Assembly: GCA_028752905.1 (NCBI GenBank)
Contig: JAQNBH010000002.1
Coordinates: 22,889,059 to 22,953,058, forward strand
Direction: 5' to 3'
Origin: Cladorhizidae sp. MBARI D1340-BT2
Lineage: Eukaryota; Porifera; Demospongiae; Poecilosclerida; Cladorhizidae
Length of the DNA stretch: 64,000 nucleotides
Within the stretch, counting starts at the first letter, position 1, and each line of letters begins with the position of its first letter. The notes beneath the pieces were generated by a model that was given only the letters and a program-made list of their open reading frames with translations, was not told the DNA's origin and searched no databases. A program made the position numbers and the translations under genes. Positions 10,367-23,778 of this stretch are shown here, piece by piece.

Positions 10367-11275
10367 AACATGTTTAGCATCAAGTAAGAGTACAATTCAT
10401 AACTGCCCTAATTAACAAGACCAAAGTCCCAGATTTTGTCAACTGATAGAGAAGGCCCTTATCTGCAACATGTGAACAGATTATCAATAAATGTAGTGGT
10501 TTTTCACTGGCAGGCCACCGCTTTGGCAACTGGAAAACGCCAGGAAAAATCCCTAACCTTACCACTTCAAATCACCATAACTTGCTAATACTTAGAGTAC
10601 TCAAAATTTTGGCACGTACAAAAGACAGATAATTAGAAGGGCTATTCGGTGATATAAAAATTATCTTTTTTGGGTAAAGTGTAGAAAAGTTATGAGCTTC
10701 ACGGCAAAAAAACAAGATTTTCGGGGGGAAAATGAGAAACATATAGACCAAATTAGGGCAAATATCAAGATAGAGAACACATAATGAAACCTATCATTCG
10801 AATCATATCAAGTCCATTACAGTAAAGTGTGCAGAATATTATGGATGTTTGATATCAACAGAGAGCACAGAGAGAGACCTATCTTAATAGCTATATATCA
10901 AGTTTATTCAGTGAAGTGTGGAGAATCTATTTAGCATCAAGAGATAGCAGAGAGAAACCTATCTTGTGATTCTATCAAGTCCATTACTGTGAAGTATGTG
11001 GAATATACAGATGTTTGGTATCAAGAGAGAGAACAGAGAGAGGCCTACCTTTAGAGCTATATATCAAGTCTATTCAGTGAAGTGTGGAGAATCTATGAAG
11101 CTAACATGTTTAGCTCAAGATAGAGAACACTGAGAGATACCTATCTTGCAAGTCCATTACAGTGAAGTGTGCAGAATATATGGATGTTTGATATCAAGAG
11201 AGAGCACTTGGAGAGTCCTATCTTAATAGCTGTATAACAAGTCTATTCAGTGAAGTGTGGATAATCTACGAAGCT
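10367..11275 (+). repeat. Block 6: single P-long unit
   Basis: Segment at 10770-11275. The core has a private A-to-T change at 10554. Confidence 0.92.
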
Positions 11276-13393
11276 AACATGTTTAGCATCAAGTAAGAGT
11301 ACAATTCATAACTGCCCTAATTAACAAGACCAAAGTCCCAGATTTTGTCAACTGATAGAGAAGGCCCTTATCTGCAACATGTGAACAGATTATCAATAAA
11401 TGTAGTGGTTTTTCACTGGCAGGCCACCGCTTTGGCAACTGGAAAACGCCAGGAAAAATCCCAAACCTTACCACTTCAAATCACCATAACTTGCTAATAC
11501 TTAGAGTACTCAAAATTTTGGCACGTACAAAAGACAGATAATTAGAAGGGCTATTCGGTGATATAAAAATTATCTTTTTTGGGTAAAGTGTAGAAAAGTT
11601 ATGAGCTTCACGGCAAAAAAACAAGATTTTCGGGGGGGAAATGAGAAACATATAGACCAAATTAGGGCAAATATCAAGAACATGTTTAGCATCAAGTAAG
11701 AGTACAATTCACAACTGCCCTAATTAACAAGACCAAAGTCCCAGATTTTGTCAACTGATAGAGAAGGCCCTTATCTGCAGCATGTGAACAGATTATCAAT
11801 AAATGTAGTGGTTTTTCACTGGCAGGCCACCGCTTTGGCAACTGGAAAACGCCAGGAAAAATCACAAACCTTACCACTTCAAATCATCATAACTTCCTAA
11901 TACTTAGAGTACTCAAAACTTTGGCACGTACAAAAGACAGATAATTAGAAGGGCTATCCGGTGATATAAAAATTATCTTTTTTGGGTAAAGTGTAGAAAT
12001 GTTATGAGCTTCACGGCAAAAAAACAAGATTTTCGGGGGGAAAATGAGAAACATATAGACCAAATTAGGGCAAATATCAAGAACATGTTTAGCATCAAGT
12101 AAGAGTACAATTCATAACTGCCCTAATTAACAAGACCAAAGTCCCAGATTTTGTCAACTGATAGAGAAGGCCCTTATCTGCAACATGTGAACAGATTATC
12201 AATAAATGTAGTGGTTTTTCACTGGCAGGCCACCGCTTTGGCAACTGGAAAACGCCAGGAAAAATCCCAAACCTTACCACTTCAAATCACCATAACTTGC
12301 TAATACTTAGAGTACTCAAAATTATGGCACGTACAAAAGACAGATAATTAGAAGGGCTATTCGGTGATATAAAAATTATCTTTTTTGGGTAAAGTGTAGA
12401 AAAGTTATGAGCTTCACGGCAAAAAAACAAGATTTTCGGGGGGAAAATGAGAAACATATAGACCAAATTAGGGCAAATATCAAGAACATGTTTAGCATCA
12501 AGTAAGAGTACAATTCATAACTGCCCTAATTAACAAGACCAAAGTCCCAGATTTTGTCAACTGATAGAGAAGGCCCTTATCTGCAGCATGTGAACAGATT
12601 ATCAATAAATGTAGTGGTTTTTCACTGGCAGGCCACCGCTTTGGCAACTGGAAAACGCCAGGAAAAATCACAAACCTTACCACTTCAAATCACCATAACT
12701 TGCTAATACTTAGAGTACTCAAAATTTTGGCACGTACAAAAGACAGATAATTAGAAGGGCTATTCGGTGATATAAAAATTATCTTTTTTGGATAAAGTGT
12801 AGAAAAGTTATGAGCTTCACGGCAAAAAAACAAGATTTTCGGGGGGGAAATGAGAAACATATAGACCAAATTAGGGCAAATATCAAGATAGAGAACACAT
12901 AATGAAACCTATCATTCGAATCATATCAAGTCCATTACAGTAAAGTGTGCAGAATATTATGGATGTTTGATATCAACAGAGAGCACAGAGAGAGACCTAT
13001 CTTAATAGCTATATATCAAGTTTATTCAGTGAAGTGTGGAGAATCTATTTAGCATCAAGAGATAGCAGAGAGAAACCTATCTTGTGATTCTATCAAGTCC
13101 ATTACTGTGAAGTATGTGGAATATACAGATGTTTGGTATCAAGAGAGAGAACAGAGAGAGGCCTACCTTTAGAGCTATATATCAAGTCTATTCAGTGAAG
13201 TGTGGAGAATCTATGAAGCTAACATGTTTAGCTCAAGATAGAGAACACTGAGAGATACCTATCTTGCAAGTCCATTACAGTGAAGTGTGCAGAATATATG
13301 GATGTTTGATATCAAGAGAGAGCACTTGGAGAGTCCTATCTTAATAGCTGTATAACAAGTCTATTCAGTGAAGTGTGGATAATCTACGAAGCT
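11276..13393 (+). repeat. Block 7: P, Q, P, Q-long (2118 bp), with a mosaic head
   Basis: Units start at 11276, 11679, 12082 and 12485; segment at 12888-13393. The head of the unit at 11679 begins as the AAAACTTTGG type (about 11918) but continues as TCCGGTGAT / GGGTAAAG / GAAATG (about 11957-12001), a switch between head types. T-to-C at 11712 is private. Confidence 0.9.
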
Positions 13394-15503
13394 AACATGT
13401 TTAGCATCAAGTAAGAGTACAATTCATAACTGCCCTAATTAACAAGACCAAAGTCCCAGATTTTGTCAACTGATAGAGAAGGCCCTTATCTGCAACATGT
13501 GAACAGATTATCAATAAATGTAGTGGTTTTTCACTGGCAGGCCACCGCTTTGGCAACTGGAAAACGCCAGGAAAAATCCCAAACCTTACCACTTCAAATC
13601 ACCATAACTTGCTAATACTTAGAGTACTCAAAATTTTGGCACGTACAAAAGACAGATAATTAGAAGGGCTATTCGGTGATATAAAAATTATCTTTTTTGG
13701 GTAAAGTGTAGAAAAGTTATGAGCTTCACGGCAAAAAAACAAGATTTTCGGGGGGGAAATGAGAAACATATAGACCAAATTAGGGCAAATATCAAGAACA
13801 TGTTTAGCATCAAGTAAGAGTACAATTCATAACTGCCCTAATTAACAAGACCAAAGTCCCAGATTTTGTCAACTGATAGAGAAGGCCCTTATCTGCAGCA
13901 TGTGAACAGATTATCAATAAATGTAGTGGTTTTTCACTGGCAGGCCACCGCTTTGGCAACTGGAAAACGCCAGGAAAAATCACAAACCTTACCACTTCAA
14001 ATCATCATAACTTCCTAATACTTAGAGTACTCAAAACTTTGGCACGTACAAAAGACAGATAATTAGAAGGGCTATCCGCTGATATAAAAATTATCTTTTT
14101 GGGGTAAAGTGTAGAATAGTTATGAGCTTCACGGCAAAAAAACAAGATTTTCGGGGGGGGAATGAGAAACATATAGACCAAATTAGGGCAAATATCAAGA
14201 ACATGTTTAGCATCAAGTAAGAGTACAATTCATAACTGCCCTAATTAACAAGACCAAAGTCCCAGATTTTGTCAACTGATAGAGAAGGCCCTTATCTGCA
14301 ACATGTGAACAGATTATCAATAAATGTAGTGGTTTTTCACTGGCAGGCCACCGCTTTGGCAACTGGAAAACGCCAGGAAAAATCCCAAACCTTACCACTT
14401 CAAATCACCATAACTTGCTAATACTTAGAGTACTCAAAATTTTGGCACGTACAAAAGACAGATAATTAGAAGGGCTATTGGGTGATATAAAAATTATCTT
14501 TTTTAGGTAAAGTGTAGAAAAGTTATGAGCTTCACGGCAAAAAAAACAAGATTTTCGGGGGGGAAATGAGAAACATATAGACCAAATTAGGGCAAATATC
14601 AAGAACATGTTTAGCATCAAGTAAGAGTACAATTCATAACTGCCCTAATTAACAAGACCAAAGTCCCAGATTTTGTCAACTGATAGAGAAGGCCCTTATC
14701 TGCAGCATGTGAACAGATTATCAATAAATGTAGTGGTTTTTCACTGGCAGGCCACCGCTTTGGCAACTGGAAAACGCCAGGAAAAATCCCAAACCTTACC
14801 ACTTCAAATCACCATAACTTGCGAGTACTCAAAATTTTGGCACGTACAAAAGACAGATAATTAGAAGGGCTATTCGGTGATATAAAAATTATCTTTTTTG
14901 GATAAAGTGTAGAAAAGTTATGAGCTTCACGGCAAAAAAACAAGATTTTCGGGGGGAAAATGAGAAACATATAGACCAAATTAGGGCAAATATCAAGATA
15001 GAGAACACATAATGAAACCTATCATTCGAATCATATCAAGTCCATTACAGTAAAGTGTGCAGAATATTATGGATGTTTGATATCAACAGAGAGCACAGAG
15101 AGAGACCTATCTTAATAGCTATATATCAAGTTTATTCAGTGAAGTGTGGAGAATCTATTTAGCATCAAGAGATAGCAGAGAGAAACCTATCTTGTGATTC
15201 TATCAAGTCCATTACTGTGAAGTATGTGGAATATACAGATGTTTGGTATCAAGAGAGAGAACAGAGAGAGGCCTACCTTTAGAGCTATATATCAAGTATA
15301 TTCAGTGAAGTGTGGAGAATCTATGAAGCTAACATGTTTAGCTCAAGATAGAGAACACTGAGAGATACCTATCTTGCAAGTCCATTACAGTGAAGTGTGC
15401 AGAATATATGGATGTTTGATATCAAGAGAGAGCACTTGGAGAGTCCTATCTTAATAGCTGTATAACAAGTCTATTCAGTGAAGTGTGGATAATCTACGAA
15501 GCT
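13394..15503 (+). repeat. Block 8: P, Q, P (404 bp), hybrid-long with 9-bp deletion (2110 bp)
   Basis: Units start at 13394, 13797, 14200 and 14604; segment at 14998-15503. The unit at 13797 has 8G+2A at its G tract. The unit at 14200 has an extra A (8-A run near 14539), C-to-G at 14480 and A at 14505. The core at 14604 combines the Q 5' marker with the P 3' marker and carries the 9-bp deletion at 14822/14823. Confidence 0.9.
14813..14832 (+). other. 9-bp deletion junction, copy 1 of 4
   Basis: CTTGCTAATACTTAGAGTAC becomes CTTGCGAGTAC: TAATACTTA is missing between 14822 and 14823. Identical junctions occur at 32366/32367, 36696/36697 and 41832/41833. No microhomology is seen at the ends. The AGTACT site survives. 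The deletion removes a TAA and so opens a 63-codon plus-strand frame that starts at TTG; I do not regard it as a gene. Confidence 0.93.
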
Positions 15504-17218
15504 AACATGTTTAGCATCAAGTAAGAGTACAATTCATAACTGCCCTAATTAACAAGACCAAAGTCCCAGATTTTGTCAACTGATAGAGAAGGCCCTTATC
15601 TGCAACATGTGAACAGATTATCAATAAATGTAGTGGTTTTTCACTGGCAGGCCACCGCTTTGGCAACTGGAAAACGCCAGGAAAAATCCCAAACCTTACC
15701 ACTTCAAATCACCATAACTTGCTAATACTTAGAGTACTCAACATTTTGGCACGTACAAAAGACAGATAATTAGAAGGGCTATTCGGTGATATAAAAATTA
15801 TCTTTTTTGGGTAAAGTGTAGAAATGTTATGAGCTTCACGGCAAAAAAACAAGATTTTCGGGGGGAAAATGAGAAACATATAGACCCAATTAGGGCAAAT
15901 ATCAAGAACATGTTTAGCATCAAGTAAGAGTACAATTCATAACTGCCCTAATTAACAAGACCAAAGTCCCAGATTTTGTCAACTGATAGAGAAGGCCCTT
16001 ATCTGCAACATGTGAACAGATTATCAATAAATGTAGTGGTTTTTCACTGGCAGGCCACCGCTTTGGCAACTGGAAAACGCCAGGAAAAATCCCAAACCTT
16101 ACCACTTCAAATCACCATAACTTGCTAATACTTAGAGTACTCAAAATTTTGGCACGTACAAAAGACAGATAATTAGAAGGGCTATCCGGTGATATAAAAA
16201 TTATCTTTTTTGGGTAAAGTGTAGAAATGTTATGAGCTTCACGGCAAAAAAACAAGATTTTCGGGGGGAAAATGAGAAACATATAGACCAAATTAGGGCA
16301 AATATCAAGAACATGTTTAGCATCAAGTAAGAGTACAATTCATAACTGCCCTAATTAACAAGACCAAAGTCCCAGATTTTGTCAACTGATAGAGAAGGCC
16401 CTTATCTGCAGCATGTGAACAGATTATCAATAAATGTAGTGGTTTTTCACTGGCAGGCCACCGCTTTGGCAACTGGAAAACGCCAGGAAAAATCACAAAC
16501 CTTACCACTTCAAATCACCATAACTTGCTAATACTTAGAGTACTCAAAATTTTGGCACGTACAAAAGACAGATAATTAGAAGGGCTATTCGGTGATATAA
16601 AAATTATCTTTTTTGGATAAAGTGTAGAAAAGTTATGAGCTTCACGGCAAAAAAACAAGATTTTCGGGGGGAAAATGAGAAACATATAGACCAAATTAGG
16701 GCAAATATCAAGATAGAGAACACATAATGAAACCTATCATTCGAATCATATCAAGTCCATTACAGTAAAGTATGCAGAATATTATGGATGTTTGATATCA
16801 ACAGAGAGCACAGAGAGAGACCTATCTTAATAGCTATATATCAAGTTTATTCAGTGAAGTGTGGAGAATCTATTTAGCATCAAGAGATAGCAGAGAGAAA
16901 CCTATCTTGTGATTCTATCAAGTCCATTACTGTGAAGTATGTGGAATATACAGATGTTTGGTATCAAGAGAGAGAACAGAGAGAGGCCTACCTTTAGAGC
17001 TATATATCAAGTCTATTCAGTGAAGTGTGGAGAATCTATGAAGCTAACATGTTTAGCTCAAGATAGAGAACACTGAGAGATACCTATCTTGCAAGTCCAT
17101 TACAGTGAAGTGTGCAGAATATATGGATGTTTGATATCAAGAGAGAGCACTTGGAGAGTCCTATCTTAATAGCTGTATAACAAGTCTATTCAGTGAAGTG
17201 TGGATAATCTACGAAGCT
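15504..17218 (+). repeat. Block 9: P, P, Q-long (1715 bp)
   Basis: Units start at 15504, 15907 and 16310; segment at 16713-17218. Two P cores in a row break the P/Q alternation. The first has TCAACATTTTGG and GACCCAATT (C at 15887), markers that recur after the deletion-bearing long units further right. Confidence 0.92.
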
Positions 17219-20200
17219 AACATGTTTAGCATCAAGTAAGAGTACAATTCATAACTGCCCTAATTAACAAGACCAAAGTCCCAGATTTTGTCAACTGATA
17301 GAGAAGGCCCTTATCTGCAACATGTGAACAGATTATCAATAAATGTAGTGGTTTTTCACTGGCAGGCCACCGCTTTGGCAACTGGAAAACGCCAGGAAAA
17401 ATCCCAAACCTTACCACTTCAAATCACCATAACTTGCTAATACTTAGAGTACTCAAAATTTTGGCACGTACAAAAGACAGATAATTAGAAGGGCTATTCA
17501 GTGATATAAAAATTATCTTTTTTGGGTAAAGTGTAGAAAAGTTATGAGCTTCACGGCAAAAAAACAAGATTTTCGGGGGGGAAATGAGAAACATATAGAC
17601 CAAATTAGGGCAAATATCAAGAACATGTTTAGCATCAAGTAAGAGTACAATTCATAACTGCCCTAATTAACAAGACCAAAGTCCCAGATTTTGTCAACTG
17701 ATAGAGAAGGCCCTTATCTGCAGCATGTGAACAGATTATCAATAAATGTAGTGGTTTTTCACTGGCAGGCCACCGCTTTGGCAACTGGAAAACGCCAGGA
17801 AAAATCACAAACCTTACCACTTCAAATCATCATAAATTCCTAATACTTAGAGTACTCAAAACTTTGGCACGTACAAAAGACAGATAATTAGAAGGGCTAT
17901 CCGATGATATAAAAATTATCTTTTTGGGATAAAGTGTAGAATAGTTATGAGCTTCACGGCAAAAAAACAAGATTTTCGGGGGGGAAATGAGAAACATATA
18001 GACCAAATTAGGGCAAATATCAAGAACATGTTTAGCATCAAGTAAGAGTACAATTCATAACTGCCCTAATTAACAAGACCAAAGTCCCAGATTTTGTCAA
18101 CTGATAGAGAAGGCCCTTATCTGCAACATGTGAACAGATTATCAATAAATGTAGTGGTTTTTCACTGGCAGGCCACCGCTTTGGCAACTGGAAAACGCCA
18201 GGAAAAATCCCAAACCTTACCACTTCAAATCACCATAACTTGCTAATACTTAGAGTACTCAAAATTATGGCACGTACAAAAGACAGATAATTAGAAGGGC
18301 TATTCGGTGATATAAAAATTATCTTTTTTGGGTAAAGTGTAGAAAAGTTATGAGCTTCACGGCAAAAAAACAAGATTTTCGGGGGGAAAATGAGAAACAT
18401 ATAGACCAAATTAGGGCAAATATCAAGATAGAGAACACATAATGAAACCTATCATTCGAATCATATCAAGTCCATTACAGTAAAGTGTGCAGAATATTAT
18501 GGATGTTTGATATCAACAGAGAGCACAGAGAGAGACCTATCTTAATAGCTATATATCAAGTTTATTCAGTGAAGTGTGGAGAATCTATTTAGCATCAAGA
18601 GATAGCAGAGAGAAACCTATCTTGTGATTCTATCAAGTCCATTACTGTGAAGTATGTGGAATATACAGATGTTTGGTATCAAGAGAGAGAACAGAGAGAG
18701 GCCTACCTTTAGAGCTATATATCAAGTCTATTCAGTGAAGTGTGGAGAATCTATGAAGCTAACATGTTTAGCTCAAGATAGAGAACACTGAGAGATACCT
18801 ATCTTGCAAGTCCATTACAGTGAAGTGTGCAGAATATATGGATGTTTGATATCAAGAGAGAGCACTTGGAGAGTCCTATCTTAATAGCTGTATAACAAGT
18901 CTATTCAGTGAAGTGTGGATAATCTACGAAGCTAACATGTTTAGCATCAAGTAAGAGTACAATTCATAACTGCCCTAATTAACAAGACCAAAGTCCCAGA
19001 TTTTGTCAACTGATAGAGAAGGCCCTTATCTGCAACATGTGAACAGATTATCAATAAATGTAGTGGTTTTTCACTGGCAGGCCACCGCTTTGGCAACTGG
19101 AAAACGCCAGGAAAAATCCCAAACCTTACCACTTCAAATCACCATAACTTGCTAATACTTAGAGTACTCAAAATTTTGGCACGTACAAAAGACAGATAAT
19201 TAGAAGGGCTATTCGGTGATATAAAAATTATCTTTTTTGGGTAAAGTGTAGAAAAGTTATGAGCTTCACGGCAAAAAAACAAGATTTTCGGGGGGGAAAT
19301 GAGAAACATATAGACCAAATTAGGGCAAATATCAAGATAGAGAACACATAATGAAACCTATCATTCGAATCATATCAAGTCCATTACAGTAAAGTGTGCA
19401 GAATATTATGGATGTTTGATATCAACAGAGAGCACAGAGAGAGACCTATCTTAATAGCTATATATCAAGTTTATTCAGTGAAGTGTGGAGAATCTATTTA
19501 GCATCAAGAGATAGCAGAGAGAAACCTATCTTGTGATTCTATCAAGTCCATTACTGTGAAGTATGTGGAATATACAGATGTTTGGTATCAAGAGAGAGAA
19601 CAGAGAGAGGCCTACCTTTAGAGCTATATATCAAGTCTATTCAGTGAAGTGTGGAGAATCTATGAAGCTAACATGTTTAGCTCAAGATAGAGAACACTGA
19701 GAGATACCTATCTTGCAAGTCCATTACAGTGAAGTGTGCAGAATATATGGATGTTTGATATCAAGAGAGAGCACTTGGAGAGTCCTATCTTAATAGCTGT
19801 ATAACAAGTCTATTCAGTGAAGTGTGGATAATCTACGAAGCTAACATGTTTAGCATCAAGTAAGAGTACAATTCATAACTGCCCTAATTAACAAGACCAA
19901 AGTCCCAGATTTTGTCAACTGATAGAGAAGGCCCTTATCTGCAACATGTGAACAGATTATCAATAAATGTAGTGGTTTTTCACTGGCAGGCCACCGCTTT
20001 GGCAACTGGAAAACGCCAGGAAAAATCCCAAACCTTACCACTTCAAATCACCATAACTTGCTAATACTTAGAGTACTCAAAATTTTGGCACGTACAAAAG
20101 ACAGATAATTAGAAGGGCTATTCGGTGATATAAAAATTATCTTTTTTGGGTAAAGTGTAGAAAAGTTATGAGCTTCACGGCAAAAAAACAAGATTTTCGG

Positions 20201-20751
20201 GGGGGAAATGAGAAACATATAGACCAAATTAGGGCAAATATCAAGATAGAGAACACATAATGAAACCTATCATTCGAATCATATCAAGTCCATTACAGTA
20301 AAGTGTGCAGAATATTATGGATGTTTGATATCAACAGAGAGCACAGAGAGAGACCTATCTTAATAGCTATATATCAAGTTTATTCAGTGAAGTGTGGAGA
20401 ATCTATTTAGCATCAAGAGATAGCAGAGAGAAACCTATCTTGTGATTCTATCAAGTCCATTACTGTGAAGTATGTGGAATATACAGATGTTTGGTATCAA
20501 GAGAGAGAACAGAGAGAGGCCTACCTTTAGAGCTATATATCAAGTCTATTCAGTGAAGTGTGGAGAATCTATGAAGCTAACATGTTTAGCTCAAGATAGA
20601 GAACACTGAGAGATACCTATCTTGCAAGTCCATTACAGTGAAGTGTGCAGAATATATGGATGTTTGATATCAAGAGAGAGCACTTGGAGAGTCCTATCTT
20701 AATAGCTGTATAACAAGTCTATTCAGTGAAGTGTGGATAATCTACGAAGCT
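17219..20751 (+). repeat. Blocks 10-12: P, Q, then three P-long units in tandem
   Basis: Units start at 17219, 17622, 18025, 18934 and 19843; segments at 18428-18933, 19337-19842 and 20246-20751. This is the only place where three long units adjoin, giving a 909-bp trimer of 2727 bp. The first P-long head has ATTATGG; the other two have ATTTTGG and a 7G+3A tract. Confidence 0.93.
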
Positions 20752-23700
20752 AACATGTTTAGCATCAAGTAAGAGTACAATTCATAACTGCCCTAATTAA
20801 CAAGACCAAAGTCCCAGATTTTGTCAACTGATAGAGAAGGCCCTTATCTGCAACATGTGAACAGATTATCAATAAATGTAGTGGTTTTTCACTGGCAGGC
20901 CACCGCTTTGGCAACTGGAAAACGCCAGGAAAAATCCCAAACCTTACCACTTCAAATCACCATAACTTGCTAATACTTAGAGTACTCAAAATTTTGGCAC
21001 GTACAAAAGACAGATAATTAGAAGGGCTATTCGGTGATATAAAAATTATCTTTTTTGGGTAAAGTGTAGAAAAGTTATGAGCTTCACGGCAAAAAAACAA
21101 GATTTTCGGGGGGGAAATGAGAAACATATAGACCAAATTAGGGCAAATATCAAGAACATGTTTAGCATCAAGTAAGAGTACAATTCATAACTGCCCTAAT
21201 TAACAAGACCAAAGTCCCAGATTTTGTCAACTGATAGAGAAGGCCCTTATCTGCAGCATGTGAACAGATTATCAATAAATGTAGTGGTTTTTCACTGGCA
21301 GGCCACCGCTTTGGCAACTGGAAAACGCCAGGAAAAATCACAAACCTTACCACTTCAAATCATCATAACTTCCTAATACTTAGAGTACTCAAAACTTTGG
21401 CACGTACAAAAGACAGATAATTAGAAGGGCTATCCGATGATATAAAAATTATCTTTTTGGGGTAAAGTGTAGAATAGTTATGAGCTTCACGGCAAAAAAA
21501 CAAGATTTTCGGGGGGGAAATGAGAAACATATAGACCAAATTAGGGCAAATATCAAGAACATGTTTAGCATCAAGTAAGAGTACAATTCATAACTGCCCT
21601 AATTAACAAGACCAAAGTCCCAGATTTTGTCAACTGATAGAGAAGGCCCTTATCTGCAACATGTGAACAGATTATCAATAAATGTAGTGGTTTTTCACTG
21701 GCAGGCCACCGCTTTGGCAACTGGAAAACGCCAGGAAAAATCCCAAACCTTACCACTTCAAATCACCATAACTTGCTAATACTTAGAGTACTCAAAATTA
21801 TGGCACGTACAAAAGACAGATAATTAGAAGGGCTATTCGGTGATATAAAAATTATCTTTTTTGGGTAAAGTGTAGAAAAGTTATGAGCTTCACGGCAAAA
21901 AAACAAGATTTTCGGGGGGAAAATGAGAAACATATAGACCAAATTAGGGCAAATATCAAGAACATGTTTAGCATCAAGTAAGAGTACAATTCATAACTGC
22001 CCTAATTAACAAGACCAAAGTCCCAGATTTTGTCAACTGATAGAGAAGGCCCTTATCTGCAGCATGTGAACAGATTATCAATAAATGTAGTGGTTTTTCA
22101 CTGGCAGGCCACCGCTTTGGCAACTGGAAAACGCCAGGAAAAATCACAAACCTTACCACTTCAAATCACCATAACTTGCTAATACTTAGAGTACTCAAAA
22201 TTTTGGCACGTACAAAAGACAGATAATTAGAAGGGCTATTCGGTGATATAAAAATTATCTTTTTTGGATAAAGTGTAGAAAAGTTATGAGCTTCACGGCA
22301 AAAAAACAAGATTTTCGGGGGGAAAATGAGAAACATATAGACCAAATTAGGGCAAATATCAAGATAGAGAACACATAATGAAACCTATCATTCGAATCAT
22401 ATCAAGTCCATTACAGTAAAGTGTGCAGAATATTATGGATGTTTGATATCAACAGAGAGCACAGAGAGAGACCTATCTTAATAGCTATATATCAAGTTTA
22501 TTCAGTGAAGTGTGGAGAATCTATTTAGCATCAAGAGATAGCAGAGAGAAACCTATCTTGTGATTCTATCAAGTCCATTACTGTGAAGTATGTGGAATAT
22601 ACAGATGTTTGGTATCAAGAGAGAGAACAGAGAGAGGCCTACCTTTAGAGCTATATATCAAGTCTATTCAGTGAAGTGTGGAGAATCTATGAAGCTAACA
22701 TGTTTAGCTCAAGATAGAGAACACTGAGAGATACCTATCTTGCAAGTCCATTACAGTGAAGTGTGCAGAATATATGGATGTTTGATATCAAGAGAGAGCA
22801 CTTGGAGAGTCCTATCTTAATAGCTGTATAACAAGTCTATTCAGTGAAGTGTGGATAATCTACGAAGCTAACATGTTTAGCATCAAGTAAGAGTACAATT
22901 CATAACTGCCCTAATTAACAAGACCAAAGTCCCAGATTTTGTCAACTGATAGAGAAGGCCCTTATCTGCAACATGTGAACAGATTATCAATAAATGTAGT
23001 GGTTTTTCACTGGCAGGCCACCGCTTTGGCAACTGGAAAACGCCAGGAAAAATCCCAAACCTTACCACTTCAAATCACCATAACTTGCTAATACTTAGAG
23101 TACTCAAAATTTTGGCACGTACAAAAGACAGATAATTAGAAGGGCTATTCGGTGATATAAAAATTATCTTTTTTGGGTAAAGTGTAGAAAAGTTATGAGC
23201 TTCACGGCAAAAAAACAAGATTTTCGGGGGGAAAATGAGAAACATATAGACCAAATTAGGGCAAATATCAAGATAGAGAACACATAATGAAACCTATCAT
23301 TCGAATCATATCAAGTCCATTACAGTAAAGTGTGCAGAATATTATGGATGTTTGATATCAACAGAGAGCACAGAGAGAGACCTATCTTAATAGCTATATA
23401 TCAAGTTTATTCAGTGAAGTGTGGAGAATCTATTTAGCATCAAGAGATAGCAGAGAGAAACCTATCTTGTGATTCTATCAAGTCCATTACTGTGAAGTAT
23501 GTGGAATATACAGATGTTTGGTATCAAGAGAGAGAACAGAGAGAGGCCTACCTTTAGAGCTATATATCAAGTCTATTCAGTGAAGTGTGGAGAATCTATG
23601 AAGCTAACATGTTTAGCTCAAGATAGAGAACACTGAGAGATACCTATCTTGCAAGTCCATTACAGTGAAGTGTGCAGAATATATGGATGTTTGATATCAA

Positions 23701-23778
23701 GAGAGAGCACTTGGAGAGTCCTATCTTAATAGCTGTATAACAAGTCTATTCAGTGAAGTGTGGATAATCTACGAAGCT
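20752..23778 (+). repeat. Blocks 13-14: P, Q, P, Q-long, P-long (3027 bp)
   Basis: Units start at 20752, 21155, 21558, 21961 and 22870; segments at 22364-22869 and 23273-23778. This 3027-bp form recurs at 181-3207 and 44632-47658. Confidence 0.93.

Noticed and set aside
14405..14632. 75-residue minus-strand frame
   Set aside because: It starts at TTG and is opened by a one-base insertion in an A run in one unit only.
14673..14864. 63-residue plus-strand frame, also at 32217, 36547 and 41683
   Set aside because: It starts at TTG and exists only because the 9-bp deletion removes a TAA; it is read across the core-head junction of four units.
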